A stretch of DNA of 64,000 bases from Acinetobacter sp. B51(2017) (GTDB lineage Bacteria; Pseudomonadota; Gammaproteobacteria; Pseudomonadales; Moraxellaceae): contig NZ_PJRJ01000008.1 in assembly GCF_003711395.1 (NCBI RefSeq), forward strand, positions 1 through 64,000, given 5' to 3'. Positions 8,690 to 17,934 of this stretch are shown piece by piece. Each line of letters opens with the position of its first letter. Positions within the stretch are counted from its first letter, which is position 1. The notes beneath the pieces are model-generated. The model had not been told where the DNA came from, did not search any database, and saw only the letters and a list, made by a program, of their open reading frames with translations. The translations under genes and the position numbers were made by a program.

Positions 8690-9373
8690 GCTGATTTTGG
8701 CTCCACGGGCAGGTCGAAAACCTTGCCACAACGTGACTTGAGAGAGCGCATATTCTACTGTGAAATGAATAAATCAGCTAGAGAAGAAATGGGAAATCTG
8801 ACAGCTAAACGAGCAGACTTTTTAAAATAATATGTTTATTTTCAGTTAACAAAATTGAACGTAGTCGCGTAGGTTATCACATTTTGTAGCATAAAAAACA
8901 AATCTTACAAAGATTTCTCTGTGCTATTAAAATTGTATTATTTTTCAACAACAAACTACCCTAAGCAAAATATGCCTTTATGGCAACACAGCTAAGCCTG
9001 TTGCCATTACCACTTTATTGCTTGGCTTGATCTCATTGGCGAATCAGCTATTACACCGCTTCTGCCACAAGTTGCATTGAGTTGATCACATTGAGCTTTT
9101 GGACAAATATTTGCTTGCGCCACGTCAAATATTAATCAATATATGTACTTTTAAGCCTGCTGCCTTGAGTGCCCATAGCATGACTAGCGCCTATGCTTGT
9201 GGCAATCTTTCCCATGATCTGTCAATGTGCTCTTCACCGCGTAACATCTACAGCTACTGCCATGCAGTGCGTACTATTGGACATAAGCCCTAGGCTATGC
9301 ATAATCGTAACTCGCCCTTATTTTCCTACTTGTTTGCAAATGAGCTTCGCCTTACTTGCTCATATTTATCGAT
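8690..9373. other. Long spacer between purL and the M28 peptidase gene
   Basis: About 680 bases without a supported gene. The first ~140 bases should hold the purL leader and promoter. From about 8950 to 9373 the sequence is less AT-rich than typical intergenic DNA here. Plus-strand frames of 60-68 codons at 9099-9479 overlap each other, lack ribosome binding sites and give low-complexity, cysteine-rich translations, so I do not call them. It may be decayed coding sequence. Confidence 0.6.
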
Positions 9374-10399
9374 TTACTTGCTGGTCGCATTCAACATAGT
9401 GACTAAACTCAGCGCCGCTTCACCTGCAATCTGCATAGATTTTGGGTCAATTAGATCAAGCGTGTCACAGGCTTTGTGATAACACGGCGCAAATTCGAGT
9501 TCATCACCTTTCATTTGTTGATTAAAGAAAATAACCGATGTGACAGGGACTTTGCCTAAAAAAGGTGCACTATCACTTGCGGTCAAAGTCGAGACGTCAT
9601 CTTTGACCTTAATATTGCGGGCTGTAAAGAAATGACGTAAATGTTGCTCAAGCACAACATCTTGAGGGTGATGAGGAATCTTAGCTAAGCTGTCCGTTAT
9701 AGGTTTATAATCGTTTTCAGCCATGCCCCGCGCTTTGAGCATATTCTCCATCTCAGCAATCGAAGATCGATCACCGTCAGCAATCTGAATAGTTGAGTCT
9801 TTGGTGCCGACCATATCTAAGTTGATATAAGCTTGAATACCCTCAAGTTGCTTGCTTGTCATGGCGTTTACAAAATGCTGTGCACCACCGATACCATCTT
9901 CCTCAGAATCCCAAAAAGCAAAGTACAGCGTGTGTTTTGGAGGCTGTGGTTGCTGTTTTAGCTGCCGAATCAATTCGAGTAATACTGCCACACCTGAGCC
10001 ATTGTCATTTATGCCTGGCCCCATTGGCACAGAATCATGATGGGCGCCAATAATAATTGCAGTGTCTTTCGATTGCCCTTGAATTTCGACAATCACATTT
10101 TCGCCAACCAATTGATGACGATTTTTAAATACCATGCCTGCAGGTTCAAGCCCCATATTTTTGATGGTTTGCCGAATATATTGCACCGTTTGCCGTCCAC
10201 CTTCTGTGCCAATCGCACGGTTATGAGCATGAGTTTGGGCAATCTTTTGTAGCGCGTGTAAATGTTGCAGCATATTGGCGCTGCTTAAAGTCAGTGTCTG
10301 AGCTGGTGCAGCAGGCTGAAGCTGTGTAGTACCACAACCCATAAGACTAAAACTCAGCAGCCCACTTAGGGCTAAGGCGACAGGGGTCGGCAGATGCAT
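9374..10399 (-). CDS. Lipoprotein M28 family zinc peptidase
   Basis: Predicted envelope-anchored aminopeptidase of 341 residues. The signal peptide ends in a lipobox (LMGC, Cys22). The M28 dinuclear zinc site is intact: AHHD around residues 119-122, NDNGSG with Asp132, DSEED with Glu166/Glu167, and NLDMVG further on. The substrate is not known; family members release N-terminal residues from peptides. It stands alone, flanked by unusual gene-free stretches on both sides, and no clear terminator follows it. Confidence 0.88.
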   Translation of the reverse strand: MHLPTPVALALSGLLSFSLMGCGTTQLQPAAPAQTLTLSSANMLQHLHALQKIAQTHAHNRAIGTEGGRQTVQYIRQTIKNMGLEPAGMVFKNRHQLVGENVIVEIQGQSKDTAIIIGAHHDSVPMGPGINDNGSGVAVLLELIRQLKQQPQPPKHTLYFAFWDSEEDGIGGAQHFVNAMTSKQLEGIQAYINLDMVGTKDSTIQIADGDRSSIAEMENMLKARGMAENDYKPITDSLAKIPHHPQDVVLEQHLRHFFTARNIKVKDDVSTLTASDSAPFLGKVPVTSVIFFNQQMKGDELEFAPCYHKACDTLDLIDPKSMQIAGEAALSLVTMLNATSK

Positions 10400-10752
10400 A
10401 TATTCAACTCGATATTTTTATATGAGTCATAGTATAGACCCAGCCTCAGCACTGCACGAATAGAGTTGAGTAAGTAGCTACTCAATCGCTTAAGCTGCAT
10501 CTATACCATAGTGATGTTCAATCGCAGATGCTCTCAGACTTTGCTGTGTAAATATAATCATCGGCTTATATCTTCAATGCCACACCTCTGTCGCAAAGCT
10601 CGCATGATGACCATTTTTACCACATCTGCAGTGAGACATTAAGCGCATACAGTGCCACCATCAGCAAGACAAGTTATGTCGCATAGCTCTAGGCGTAGCA
10701 CGTTTTTTTTGGCATGATCAGACTGATCCAAATTTCATAAGATCGAGATGGC
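10400..10752. other. Spacer between the M28 peptidase gene and dgt
   Basis: About 350 bases without a gene. It must contain divergent promoters for the peptidase and dgt, but I see no strong consensus pair. A TTTTTTTT tract lies at about 10701-10710. Its composition resembles the spacer at 8950-9373. Confidence 0.55.
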
Positions 10753-12093
10753 ATGACACAAATGCGTTGGTTACAATTACTCTCCACAGTTCGAATGGGC
10801 AGTAAGACCCAAAGTTCCGAACAAGCCCGTAGCCCATTTCATAAAGATTATGATCGGATTATTTTTTCGCAAAGTTTCCGTCAGCTTAACCGTAAAACCC
10901 AAGTGCATCCCATGGCACAGCATGACGGTATTCATACCCGTCTGACCCATTCTTTAGAAGTATCTTGCATTGGGCGTTCCTTAGGGATGCTCACGGCGGA
11001 AAAAATTAAAGACCAACTGCCACCTTGGATCAACGCTGCCGATGTTGGTGCGATTATTCAAGCGGCCTGTTTAGCCCACGATATTGGCAATCCACCATTT
11101 GGGCATGCTGGTGAATATGCCATTCGTGAATGGTTTGATGATGCTGCACATAATAATTTTTTAAGCGCGCTCTCGCCTGCCGAACAAGCCGATGTACGCC
11201 AGTTTGAAGGCAATGCCCAAGGCTTACGACTGCTCACCAAAATTGATGATCATCCGAATGATGGCGGTATGCGCCTGACTTATGCCACTTTAGGTGCCTA
11301 TTTAAAATATCCGTGGTTATCTAAAACCATTGAAGAACAAGGAGCTATTAGCGCCAGTCAACGGGCTAAATTTGGTTGCTACCAAGCCGAAAAACAAATT
11401 TTGCAGCACATTGCCGAACAACTCGGTTTAATTCAACTCGGTGAGTTGCATTATTGCCGCCATCCGCTGACCTATTTATTAGAAGCTGCCGATGATATTT
11501 GCTATGCCTTAATTGATTTAGAAGATGGCATTGTGTTGAACATGCTGTCTTATGAACAAGTTGAGCCGATTTTCCTCAATCTACTCGGTGAATATGCACG
11601 TCCGCAAGAATTGGCCATGCCGTTTAGCACATGGCAACAAAAAATTGCCGCGCTGCGTGGTCGTGTTATGAAACGCTTGGTCGAAGAAGTATCTAACGCT
11701 TTTGCCCGTCATCACGATCAAATCTTGATGGGTCAATTGCAAGGTTCATTATTACAATATTGCGCGAGTGATATTGCGCCCGGTATTCAGGCGGCTAAAA
11801 ACTTAGCGCGTGATCAAATTTTTGAGCATCCGCAAAAAGCCGGTCTTGAAATTATCGCCCATCAAAGTCTGCAAAATATTTTAGATGCCTTTGTACCGCT
11901 CACCACACCGCATAAAAGCTTAAGTTTTAAAGAGCAGCGTTTAATGGCGATGCTACAACGTTCAGGTGCGCAATTTACTGACCATCATTACAGCAATATT
12001 ATGCAAGTGTTAGATATTATCTCGAAATTTTCTGATCATCAGGCTTATCAATTGGCGCAGCAACTACAAGGCAATAAAGTTGGCTTAATTTAA
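10753..12093 (+). CDS. dgt: Deoxyguanosinetriphosphate triphosphohydrolase-like protein
   Basis: HD-domain enzyme that hydrolyses dGTP or other dNTPs to nucleoside and triphosphate, adjusting nucleotide pools. The 446-residue sequence has the HD metal site: HTRLTHSLEVSCIGRSLG, then AHDIGNPPFGHAGE with the His-Asp pair, and a later Asp in LLEAADDICYALIDLEDGI. GAGATGG precedes the ATG. The length fits the shorter Dgt-like group. ruvA starts 70 bases after the stop, so the two may be co-transcribed. Confidence 0.92.
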   Translation: MTQMRWLQLLSTVRMGSKTQSSEQARSPFHKDYDRIIFSQSFRQLNRKTQVHPMAQHDGIHTRLTHSLEVSCIGRSLGMLTAEKIKDQLPPWINAADVGAIIQAACLAHDIGNPPFGHAGEYAIREWFDDAAHNNFLSALSPAEQADVRQFEGNAQGLRLLTKIDDHPNDGGMRLTYATLGAYLKYPWLSKTIEEQGAISASQRAKFGCYQAEKQILQHIAEQLGLIQLGELHYCRHPLTYLLEAADDICYALIDLEDGIVLNMLSYEQVEPIFLNLLGEYARPQELAMPFSTWQQKIAALRGRVMKRLVEEVSNAFARHHDQILMGQLQGSLLQYCASDIAPGIQAAKNLARDQIFEHPQKAGLEIIAHQSLQNILDAFVPLTTPHKSLSFKEQRLMAMLQRSGAQFTDHHYSNIMQVLDIISKFSDHQAYQLAQQLQGNKVGLI

Positions 12094-12163
12094 GCAATTT
12101 TTTGCCTTTTGTGCTTCGCCTCTCTACTATGTGAGCCAGTAAAAATAGAGTGAATCAAAACAA

Positions 12164-12766
12164 ATGATTGGATGTTTAATTGGTGAAGTGTTTGCCTTAG
12201 AAGCCCCAACTGTGGTGCTCAATGTCAATGGTGTGGGCTATGAAGTAGATACTTCGCTATCGACCTTTTGCCAACTGCAAAAAGGCCAAAAAGTCACCCT
12301 ATGGACGCATTTGGTGGTACGTGAAGATGCACAGCAACTCTATGGTTTTTTAACCCAGCAAGATAAAACCATTTTCCGCACTTTACTCAAAGTTAATGGC
12401 GTTGGCCCGAAAATGGCGCTTGGGATTTTATCGACCTTAAGTGTAGAGATGCTGATTCACACTGTAGAGCATGAAGATGTCAACACCTTGGTCAAAGTCC
12501 CGGGCGTGGGTAAAAAGACCGCTGAACGTCTGATGATTGAATTGCGTGATCGCTTTAAAGCCTTGGCTGCTGCACCAAGCACTACCAATGCCACCACGAC
12601 ACAAATTCAGTTTGATTCGCATTCTGCGGTGGCAGAAGCCGAAGCTGCGTTGCAATCCTTAGGTTATAAACCTGCTGAGGCACAAAAGCTCATTAACGCG
12701 GTTAAAGCTGATTACACTGAAGCCAGCGATATTATTCGTGCTGCGCTAAAGTCCTTAAACAAATAA
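12164..12766 (+). CDS. ruvA: Holliday junction branch migration protein RuvA
   Basis: Tetrameric DNA-binding subunit that recognises Holliday junctions and loads RuvB. At 200 residues it has the usual three parts: an N-terminal OB-fold (MIGCLIGEVFALE), two helix-hairpin-helix motifs (LLKVNGVGPKMALGIL and LVKVPGVGKKTAERLM), and a flexible linker before the C-terminal RuvB-binding domain (AEAALQSLGYKPAEA). ruvB begins 9 bases after the stop, a standard ruvAB operon. Confidence 0.97.
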   Translation: MIGCLIGEVFALEAPTVVLNVNGVGYEVDTSLSTFCQLQKGQKVTLWTHLVVREDAQQLYGFLTQQDKTIFRTLLKVNGVGPKMALGILSTLSVEMLIHTVEHEDVNTLVKVPGVGKKTAERLMIELRDRFKALAAAPSTTNATTTQIQFDSHSAVAEAEAALQSLGYKPAEAQKLINAVKADYTEASDIIRAALKSLNK

Positions 12767-12775
12767 GTTGAGATT

Positions 12776-13783
12776 ATGCAAGATCGTTTAATTAGTGGGT
12801 CTGAAAAACCCGAAGATCATTTTGATCGTGCCATTCGTCCCACTTCACTAGAAGACTATATTGGTCAACCGGTGGTACGTGAGCAAATGGAAATCTTTAT
12901 TGGTGCTGCGCGTGGGCGTGGTGAAGCGCTGGATCACACCTTAATTTTTGGCCCACCGGGATTGGGTAAAACTACCCTTGCCAATATTATCGCGCGTGAA
13001 ATGGGCGGTAGCTTAAAATCCACTTCTGGCCCTGTACTTGAACGTGCCGGTGATTTGGCTGCTATGCTGACCAATTTAGAAGAAGGCGACGTGTTATTTA
13101 TCGATGAAATTCATCGTCTTTCACCTGTCATTGAAGAGATTCTCTATCCTGCCATGGAAGATTATCAACTTGATATTATGATTGGTGAAGGCCCTGCCGC
13201 ACGTTCTATTAAACTCGATTTACCACCGTTTACTTTAGTGGCTGCCACTACGCGAGCAGGTTTACTGACTTCTCCATTACGTGACCGTTTTGGGATTGTG
13301 CAGCGTTTAGAATTTTATTCGGTTGAAGACTTAACCCATATTGTCAAACGTTCTGCCAGTTTAATGGACGTACCCATGACGGACGAAGGTGCGGTGGAAA
13401 TTGCCCGTCGTGCCCGTGGTACACCGCGTATTGCCAACCGTTTATTACGTCGTGTCCGTGATTATGCGCAAGTCAAAGGTACAGGCGAAGTCACTGAAGT
13501 GATGGCGCAGCGTGCTTTGGATATGCTCAATGTAGATAAAGCCGGTTTAGATACCCTAGACCGCCGTTATTTAAGTATGTTACTTGAGCGTTTTGATGGT
13601 GGCCCTGCCGGTGTTGAAGCTTTAGCTGCGGCAATGGCAGAAGATTCAGGTACTTTAGAAGATGTGATTGAGCCGTATTTGATTCAGCAAGGTTATGTAA
13701 TGCGAACTGCACGAGGACGTATTGCCACCAATATGGCATATATGCAGTTTGGGATGACACCACCTGAACCGAAAGACAAATGA
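12776..13783 (+). CDS. ruvB: Holliday junction branch migration helicase RuvB
   Basis: AAA+ hexameric motor that drives branch migration with RuvA. Walker [10 protein letters not shown] lies near residue 62, Walker B and sensor residues in LFIDEIHRL, then the AAATTRAG and RFG motifs, and a C-terminal winged helix ([16 protein letters not shown]). Length (335) is normal. It follows ruvA closely and ends at a terminator shared with the convergent unknown gene at 13798. Confidence 0.98.
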   Translation: MQDRLISGSEKPEDHFDRAIRPTSLEDYIGQPVVREQMEIFIGAARGRGEALDHTLIFGPPGLGKTTLANIIAREMGGSLKSTSGPVLERAGDLAAMLTNLEEGDVLFIDEIHRLSPVIEEILYPAMEDYQLDIMIGEGPAARSIKLDLPPFTLVAATTRAGLLTSPLRDRFGIVQRLEFYSVEDLTHIVKRSASLMDVPMTDEGAVEIARRARGTPRIANRLLRRVRDYAQVKGTGEVTEVMAQRALDMLNVDKAGLDTLDRRYLSMLLERFDGGPAGVEALAAAMAEDSGTLEDVIEPYLIQQGYVMRTARGRIATNMAYMQFGMTPPEPKDK

Positions 13784-13787
13784 TTTA

Positions 13788-13812
13788 AAGAAGCAGCTTA
13801 GGCTGCTTTTTG
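13788..13812. terminator. Bidirectional terminator between ruvB and the unknown gene
   Basis: AAGCAGC and GCTGCTT with a TTAG loop and a T-run on the plus side. The hairpin includes the last codons and stop of the minus-strand gene. Confidence 0.75.
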
Positions 13813-14439
13813 TTTAAGCAGATTATGTATTTTATCAATAAAATCCTTAGTTAAACCTATTAAATCTAACAACTCGGTATCTTTTCTTCCCTCATTGTTG
13901 AGCATGACTAAAATTTTATCTATTTTATTATGCACAGTTAAACCATCTTGCTTAATATCCGTAACTTTGTATGCTTTCACAAAATGAGTAATATTAATAA
14001 TATGTAGTCTTAAGCTATTCATTGCTTTCAATGTGTTTTCTCCATCCTCCAGACTTAGACTCTGCAATCCATCACTATCGCTGGCTTTTTTTAACACAAT
14101 CTGAATATTGGTTATAGAATTTTCTATTGCACACAGTTCATGAATAATTTGTAGATTTCTAGATTCCTCTATTTCCATCAATTTAATTTTCTGCTGACTT
14201 GCACACAAATTGTTATTTGATTCAATCTGACTTTGCGTAGATTTTCTAACCACATAAACCGTTAATAAGAAGCCAAAAAAACTTAGTAAAACTGAAGCTG
14301 CAACCACCCAATCCGTTGAATGCGCTAAGTCTACATAAATTTTATTTTTTTCAGGATTCTCTACAGTGACAGCTTGTGTCATTGCATCAACTGTCCACGG
14401 TAAAAAGACAATATTTTCTGCATTTTCTTGTTCTGCCAT
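13798..14439 (-). CDS. Unknown single-pass membrane protein with helical domain
   Basis: Unrecognised 213-residue protein. One hydrophobic helix lies near residues 43-64 (WVVAASVLLSFFGFLLTVYVV), followed by RKSTQSQ and a long charged helical region rich in Ile, Asn, Lys and Glu. The N-terminal 40 residues are acidic and could be outside the cytoplasm. The gene is AT-rich compared with ruvB and ybgC and interrupts an otherwise conserved neighbourhood. AGAGGGG lies about 5 bases before the ATG on the minus strand, a good ribosome binding site. No function can be assigned. Confidence 0.75.
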   Translation of the reverse strand: MAEQENAENIVFLPWTVDAMTQAVTVENPEKNKIYVDLAHSTDWVVAASVLLSFFGFLLTVYVVRKSTQSQIESNNNLCASQQKIKLMEIEESRNLQIIHELCAIENSITNIQIVLKKASDSDGLQSLSLEDGENTLKAMNSLRLHIINITHFVKAYKVTDIKQDGLTVHNKIDKILVMLNNEGRKDTELLDLIGLTKDFIDKIHNLLKQKAA

Positions 14440-14937
14440 TTTCCCCTCTTAAAAATCGCAACAATATAAAGTCGCTATGCTATAAGCAAAAACTCACAAC
14501 ACCAACCCTTTAAAACACACTAAAAAAACACGCTAAAAATTTGGCATCATTTCCTAAAGCCAATCCAACCATTACACCCTCACACTGGACAAACTCGCCA
14601 TTTAAATTATGGCTAAAACTTTAACCCCATAAACAAACTTGCCAAACACAGCCACCTAGTCAAACCCTTAACTCCACTGCCTACAAAATAGAGCCAACAT
14701 AAGCCTATGCACCGAAATATTACACTTAGCAAAATTCTTAAAAACCCAGCAAACGTCCTACATAGCTATATAAAAGCAAGGCTTAGAGGATACTTTTTGC
14801 CAATACAGCTTTTTTATAATTGGTGACTTCAGCCATAGGCGAGCAAATTCATTCTGCTAAACTGCCCATAATCCTAACGCCTGCTTGATCTGCCACATAT
14901 AGCAGACAATTATTAGATTTCATACTGGAACGCACTT
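14440..14937. other. C-rich, G-poor spacer upstream of the tol operon
   Basis: About 500 bases with no supported gene. On the plus strand the middle part is strikingly rich in A and C: in 14581-14700 I count 38 C against 11 G. A TATAAT at 14815-14820 is a candidate -10 for the ybgC-tolQRA operon, with only a weak -35 (ACTTTT) 17 bases upstream. The remainder is unexplained. Confidence 0.6.
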
Positions 14938-15345
14938 ATGAGCAATAGATTTGAATTCCCTATTCGTATTTATATTGAAGATACTGATGCTGGCGGTATT
15001 GTTTATCATGCGAACCATATTCGCTTTATGGAACGTACCCGTACCGAATGGTTACGTGCTTGCGGGATCGAACACTATTGGCACCAACAAGACTATAACT
15101 TTGTCGTACACAAAATTAGCCTAAAATATATGCGTCCAATCTTAATGGATGACCTAATTACGGTAACAGCAACTGTTGTTTCTTGTAAATCAACCTCATT
15201 TGTATTGCAACAGAATATTTATCGTGGTGAAATCATGCTAGCTTCAGGTGAGGTCGAGTTGGCATGTATTGATGCGAATATGAAACCTCGCCGACTTCCT
15301 GATGAAATGCGTGAACTTATACGCACAACCATGGAAGCGGATTAA
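14938..15345 (+). CDS. ybgC: Tol-Pal system-associated acyl-CoA thioesterase YbgC
   Basis: Hot-dog-fold thioesterase of 135 residues, first gene of the tol-pal cluster. The signature YIEDTDAGGIVYHANHIRFMER carries the catalytic aspartate. In E. coli YbgC hydrolyses acyl-CoA substrates and associates with phospholipid-synthesis enzymes; its link to Tol-Pal function is not settled. tolQ starts 25 bases after its stop. Confidence 0.93.
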   Translation: MSNRFEFPIRIYIEDTDAGGIVYHANHIRFMERTRTEWLRACGIEHYWHQQDYNFVVHKISLKYMRPILMDDLITVTATVVSCKSTSFVLQQNIYRGEIMLASGEVELACIDANMKPRRLPDEMRELIRTTMEAD

Positions 15346-15370
15346 AAAAAATGAATTGGCACATGTAACT

Positions 15371-16069
15371 ATGGCAACACAAATCGAATCTTCCCTAAAT
15401 ATCTCAGATCTTATTTTACAAGCGAGTCCAGTGGTACAACTGGTGATGCTCATTTTACTATTGGCATCTATCTACAGTTGGTATTTGATTGCTAAGTTAC
15501 ATTTGACCTATAAAAAAGCCAGCCGTGATGATGAACATTTTCAAAAAATGTTCTGGTCTGGCGCAGAACTGTCTACCCTGTATAACAATGCACAGCTCAA
15601 CACCAAACGTACTGGTCTTGAAGATATTTTCTATCAAGGCCAAGGCGAATTTTTAAAGCTACAAAAACGCCAAGCACCTGTGGCGCAAACGATTGATAGC
15701 ACAGAACGTATTTTACGCGTAGGTCTAAGCCGCGATCAGGCAAATTTAGAACAAGGTTTAGGTATTTTAGCCAGCATTGGCTCAGTCGCGCCTTATATTG
15801 GTTTATTTGGTACGGTATGGGGCATTATGAATGCCTTTATTGGTTTGGCCGATGTCGAACAAGTCAGCCTTGCCACCGTCGCGCCCGGCATTGCCGAAGC
15901 CTTAATTGCGACCGCGATTGGTTTATTTGCCGCGATTCCTGCTGTACTTGCCTTTAACCACTTTACCAGCCAAGGCGATAGCATTTATAGCGATCGCGCC
16001 TTATTTGCCGAAGAGATGGTGGCATTGCTGCAAGCACAGTCTGTAGGTAAAACACAGGACGATGCCTAA
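15371..16069 (+). CDS. tolQ: Tol-Pal system proton channel subunit TolQ
   Basis: Inner-membrane MotA/TolQ/ExbB-family subunit that with TolR uses the proton gradient to energise TolA during outer membrane constriction. The 232 residues contain an N-terminal transmembrane helix (VVQLVMLILLLASIYSW), a cytoplasmic loop, and two helices at the C-terminal half (LASIGSVAPYIGLFGTVWGIM and ATAIGLFAAIPAVLAFNHF). The frame opens at 15302 inside ybgC, but ATG 15371 gives the family start. Its stop overlaps the tolR start (TAATG). Confidence 0.96.
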   Translation: MATQIESSLNISDLILQASPVVQLVMLILLLASIYSWYLIAKLHLTYKKASRDDEHFQKMFWSGAELSTLYNNAQLNTKRTGLEDIFYQGQGEFLKLQKRQAPVAQTIDSTERILRVGLSRDQANLEQGLGILASIGSVAPYIGLFGTVWGIMNAFIGLADVEQVSLATVAPGIAEALIATAIGLFAAIPAVLAFNHFTSQGDSIYSDRALFAEEMVALLQAQSVGKTQDDA

Positions 16070-16515
16070 TGCGACATTCAGGCCGTTTTAACCGGATTAA
16101 AAAACCACTCAATAGTGATATGAACGTGGTGCCTTACATTGACGTCATGTTGGTGCTATTGGTGATTTTTATGGTCACCGCACCCATGATCACCAGTGGC
16201 ATTCAGGTAGATTTACCTAAAGCCAATGCGACAGCGCTGGAAAATAAATCGCCTCCTGCCATCGTAACTTTGGATCAAAATGGTCAATATTTACTTAAAT
16301 ATAAAGACTATAACAATGATCAAGCCTTAACTTTGGCAGAGCTTGAAAGCATCTTACAAGATGCGCAGAACCAACAACAGCAGCAGAATAACGAGTTGAC
16401 TGTGGTGATTAATGGTGAACAATCACGCCCTTATGGTGAAGTGATTAGCCTGATGAATCAGTTGCAAAATGCTGGTTTAAATAAAGTTGCCTTGCTGACT
16501 GAGCCGGTATCTTAA
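16069..16515 (+). CDS. tolR: Tol-Pal system proton channel subunit TolR
   Basis: ExbD/TolR-family protein of 148 residues with a single N-terminal transmembrane helix holding the conserved proton-carrying aspartate (VPYIDVMLVLLVIFMV). The periplasmic domain contains the usual VDLPKA and the C-terminal Ala-Leu-Leu end. Translation is coupled to tolQ by a one-base overlap, and tolA follows after 3 bases. Confidence 0.96.
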   Translation: MRHSGRFNRIKKPLNSDMNVVPYIDVMLVLLVIFMVTAPMITSGIQVDLPKANATALENKSPPAIVTLDQNGQYLLKYKDYNNDQALTLAELESILQDAQNQQQQQNNELTVVINGEQSRPYGEVISLMNQLQNAGLNKVALLTEPVS

Positions 16516-16518
16516 GCG

Positions 16519-17763
16519 ATGAAGAATTTTCAAAAGCCCCCATTTGCACAAAAGAAAGTCGCGCTGGCCTTTACAGCTGGCGTGCATGTGCTTGCGATTG
16601 TGGGTTTGCTGTATTTAGGCGTGAGTAAGCCATTACAGCCACCTAAACCTTTAGAAACTGTGTTGATCCGTCCTGAAGATTTAGTGCCTGAACCACCTGA
16701 ACCTATACTAACCGAAAAGGCGCCTGCGCTTATAGAAGAAGCCGAAAGCGTAGATACAAACGTAGCGAATCAAATCACCCAAACCGCAGCACCTACTGCT
16801 AATGCGCCTGTGATTCCTGTGCCTGTACCAATTCCTAGCCCTAAAGTACAGCCCGATACGACTCAACTGAATGCACAAAAAGCAGTAGAGCAAGCCAAAC
16901 GCGCTGAACAACAAGCGGCACAAGATGCTGCTAAAGCTCAAGCACAAAATAAAGCCGCAGAAACTGCACGTTTAAAAGCCCAAGCTGAAGCCGATGCGGC
17001 TAAACAAGCGGCTGCCAAGGCCAAAGCCGATGCGGCTAAAGCCAGTGCCGCAGAAAAAGCCCGCGCTGAAGCGGCTGCACAAAAGGCAGAAGCCGCGGCA
17101 AAAGCTAAAGCAGATGCCGCTGCTAAAGCCAAAGCAGACGCTGCGGCAAAAGCCAAAGCAGACGCTGCGGCAAAAGCTAAAGCGGATGCCGCTGAAAAAG
17201 CTAAAGCCGATGCCGCTGCAAAAGCTAAAGCCGATGCCGCTGCAAAAGCTAAAGCAGATGCCGCAGCTAAAGCCAAAGCAGATGCCGCTGCAAAAGCCAA
17301 AGCAGATGCCGCAGCTAAAGCCAAAGCTGAGGCAGCTGAAAAAGCTAAAGCGGATGCCGCAGCTAAAGCCAAAGCCGAGGCGGCTGCTAAAGAACGTGCC
17401 GAAGCTGCAGAACGTGAAGCGGCTGCTGCTGCCAAAGCCTCTGCTGCTGCCAAAGCCAAAGAAGAAGCTGCCGCTAAAAAAGCAGAAGCGAAAAAAATTG
17501 CTTCTACTGCCAAACGCGATTTTGAAAGCAAAATTCGTCGTGCTTGGGATATTCCAAGCGGTGCTACTGGGCAAAGCGCGACAGCGCGTGTCACATTAAG
17601 CGATAGTGGTTCAGTATTGTCTGTCGTGGTGAGCTCTAGCAATCCTGACCTCAAAGCCAGTATTGAAGCTGCGGTACGCGCTGCTGCACCGTATCCAATG
17701 CCGTCTGACCCAGAAGCACGCAGTCAGGCACGTAGCTTTACTTCGAGTTTTACTGCCCGATAA
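16519..17763 (+). CDS. tolA: Cell envelope integrity protein TolA
   Basis: Inner-membrane protein that bridges to Pal and TolB in the outer membrane. The 414 residues show the three TolA domains: an N-terminal helix (residues 14-31), a long Ala/Lys helical arm, and a C-terminal domain (from about 335, KRDFESKIRRAWDIP). The arm is a near-perfect repeat of KAKADAAA units from about 190 to 275, which creates large frames on the other strand. A proline-rich stretch (VIPVPVPIPSP) precedes the arm. It is the last gene before a strong terminator at 17767. Confidence 0.95.
   Translation: MKNFQKPPFAQKKVALAFTAGVHVLAIVGLLYLGVSKPLQPPKPLETVLIRPEDLVPEPPEPILTEKAPALIEEAESVDTNVANQITQTAAPTANAPVIPVPVPIPSPKVQPDTTQLNAQKAVEQAKRAEQQAAQDAAKAQAQNKAAETARLKAQAEADAAKQAAAKAKADAAKASAAEKARAEAAAQKAEAAAKAKADAAAKAKADAAAKAKADAAAKAKADAAEKAKADAAAKAKADAAAKAKADAAAKAKADAAAKAKADAAAKAKAEAAEKAKADAAAKAKAEAAAKERAEAAEREAAAAAKASAAAKAKEEAAAKKAEAKKIASTAKRDFESKIRRAWDIPSGATGQSATARVTLSDSGSVLSVVVSSSNPDLKASIEAAVRAAAPYPMPSDPEARSQARSFTSSFTAR
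17096..17380 (+). repeat. Tandem repeat coding for the TolA helical arm
   Basis: About ten imperfect copies of a 24-base unit coding KAKADAAA, with a few Glu substitutions and silent changes between copies. Such arrays can change length by slippage or recombination. Confidence 0.85.
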
Positions 17764-17766
17764 ATC

Positions 17767-17802
17767 AAAAGCGCTATTTAATCTTTAAATAGCGCTTTTT
17801 TT
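17767..17802 (+). terminator. Terminator between tolA and tolB
   Basis: A 14-bp stem (AAAAGCGCTATTTA) with a 5-base loop and TTTTTTT. It separates ybgC-tolQRA from tolB-pal as two transcription units. Confidence 0.88.
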
Positions 17803-17934
17803 CGACACAAAATTACAAACTTTGTCTAATAAAGCCTAGACCAAGGGCTTTTTTATTACAGAATATCTGTCATGATAACCGACAAAATTGTCACAAAAAA
17901 TCAAATCTTTTGAGTATTTAAACGGACTAAGGAT

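Noticed and set aside
9099..9479. Overlapping plus-strand frames of 60-68 codons
   Set aside because: No ribosome binding sites, cysteine-rich improbable translations, and partial overlap with the end of the M28 gene.
15302..15370. Longer tolQ start inside ybgC
   Set aside because: The extra residues (KCVNLYAQPW...) are absent from the TolQ family; ATG 15371 fits.
17096..17380. Repeat array considered as CRISPR
   Set aside because: Contiguous, without spacers, and clearly the coding repeat of TolA.
16938..17654. Large Ala/Ser-rich and Phe/Ser/Gly-rich frames opposite tolA
   Set aside because: Products of the repetitive Ala/Lys codons of tolA on the other strand.
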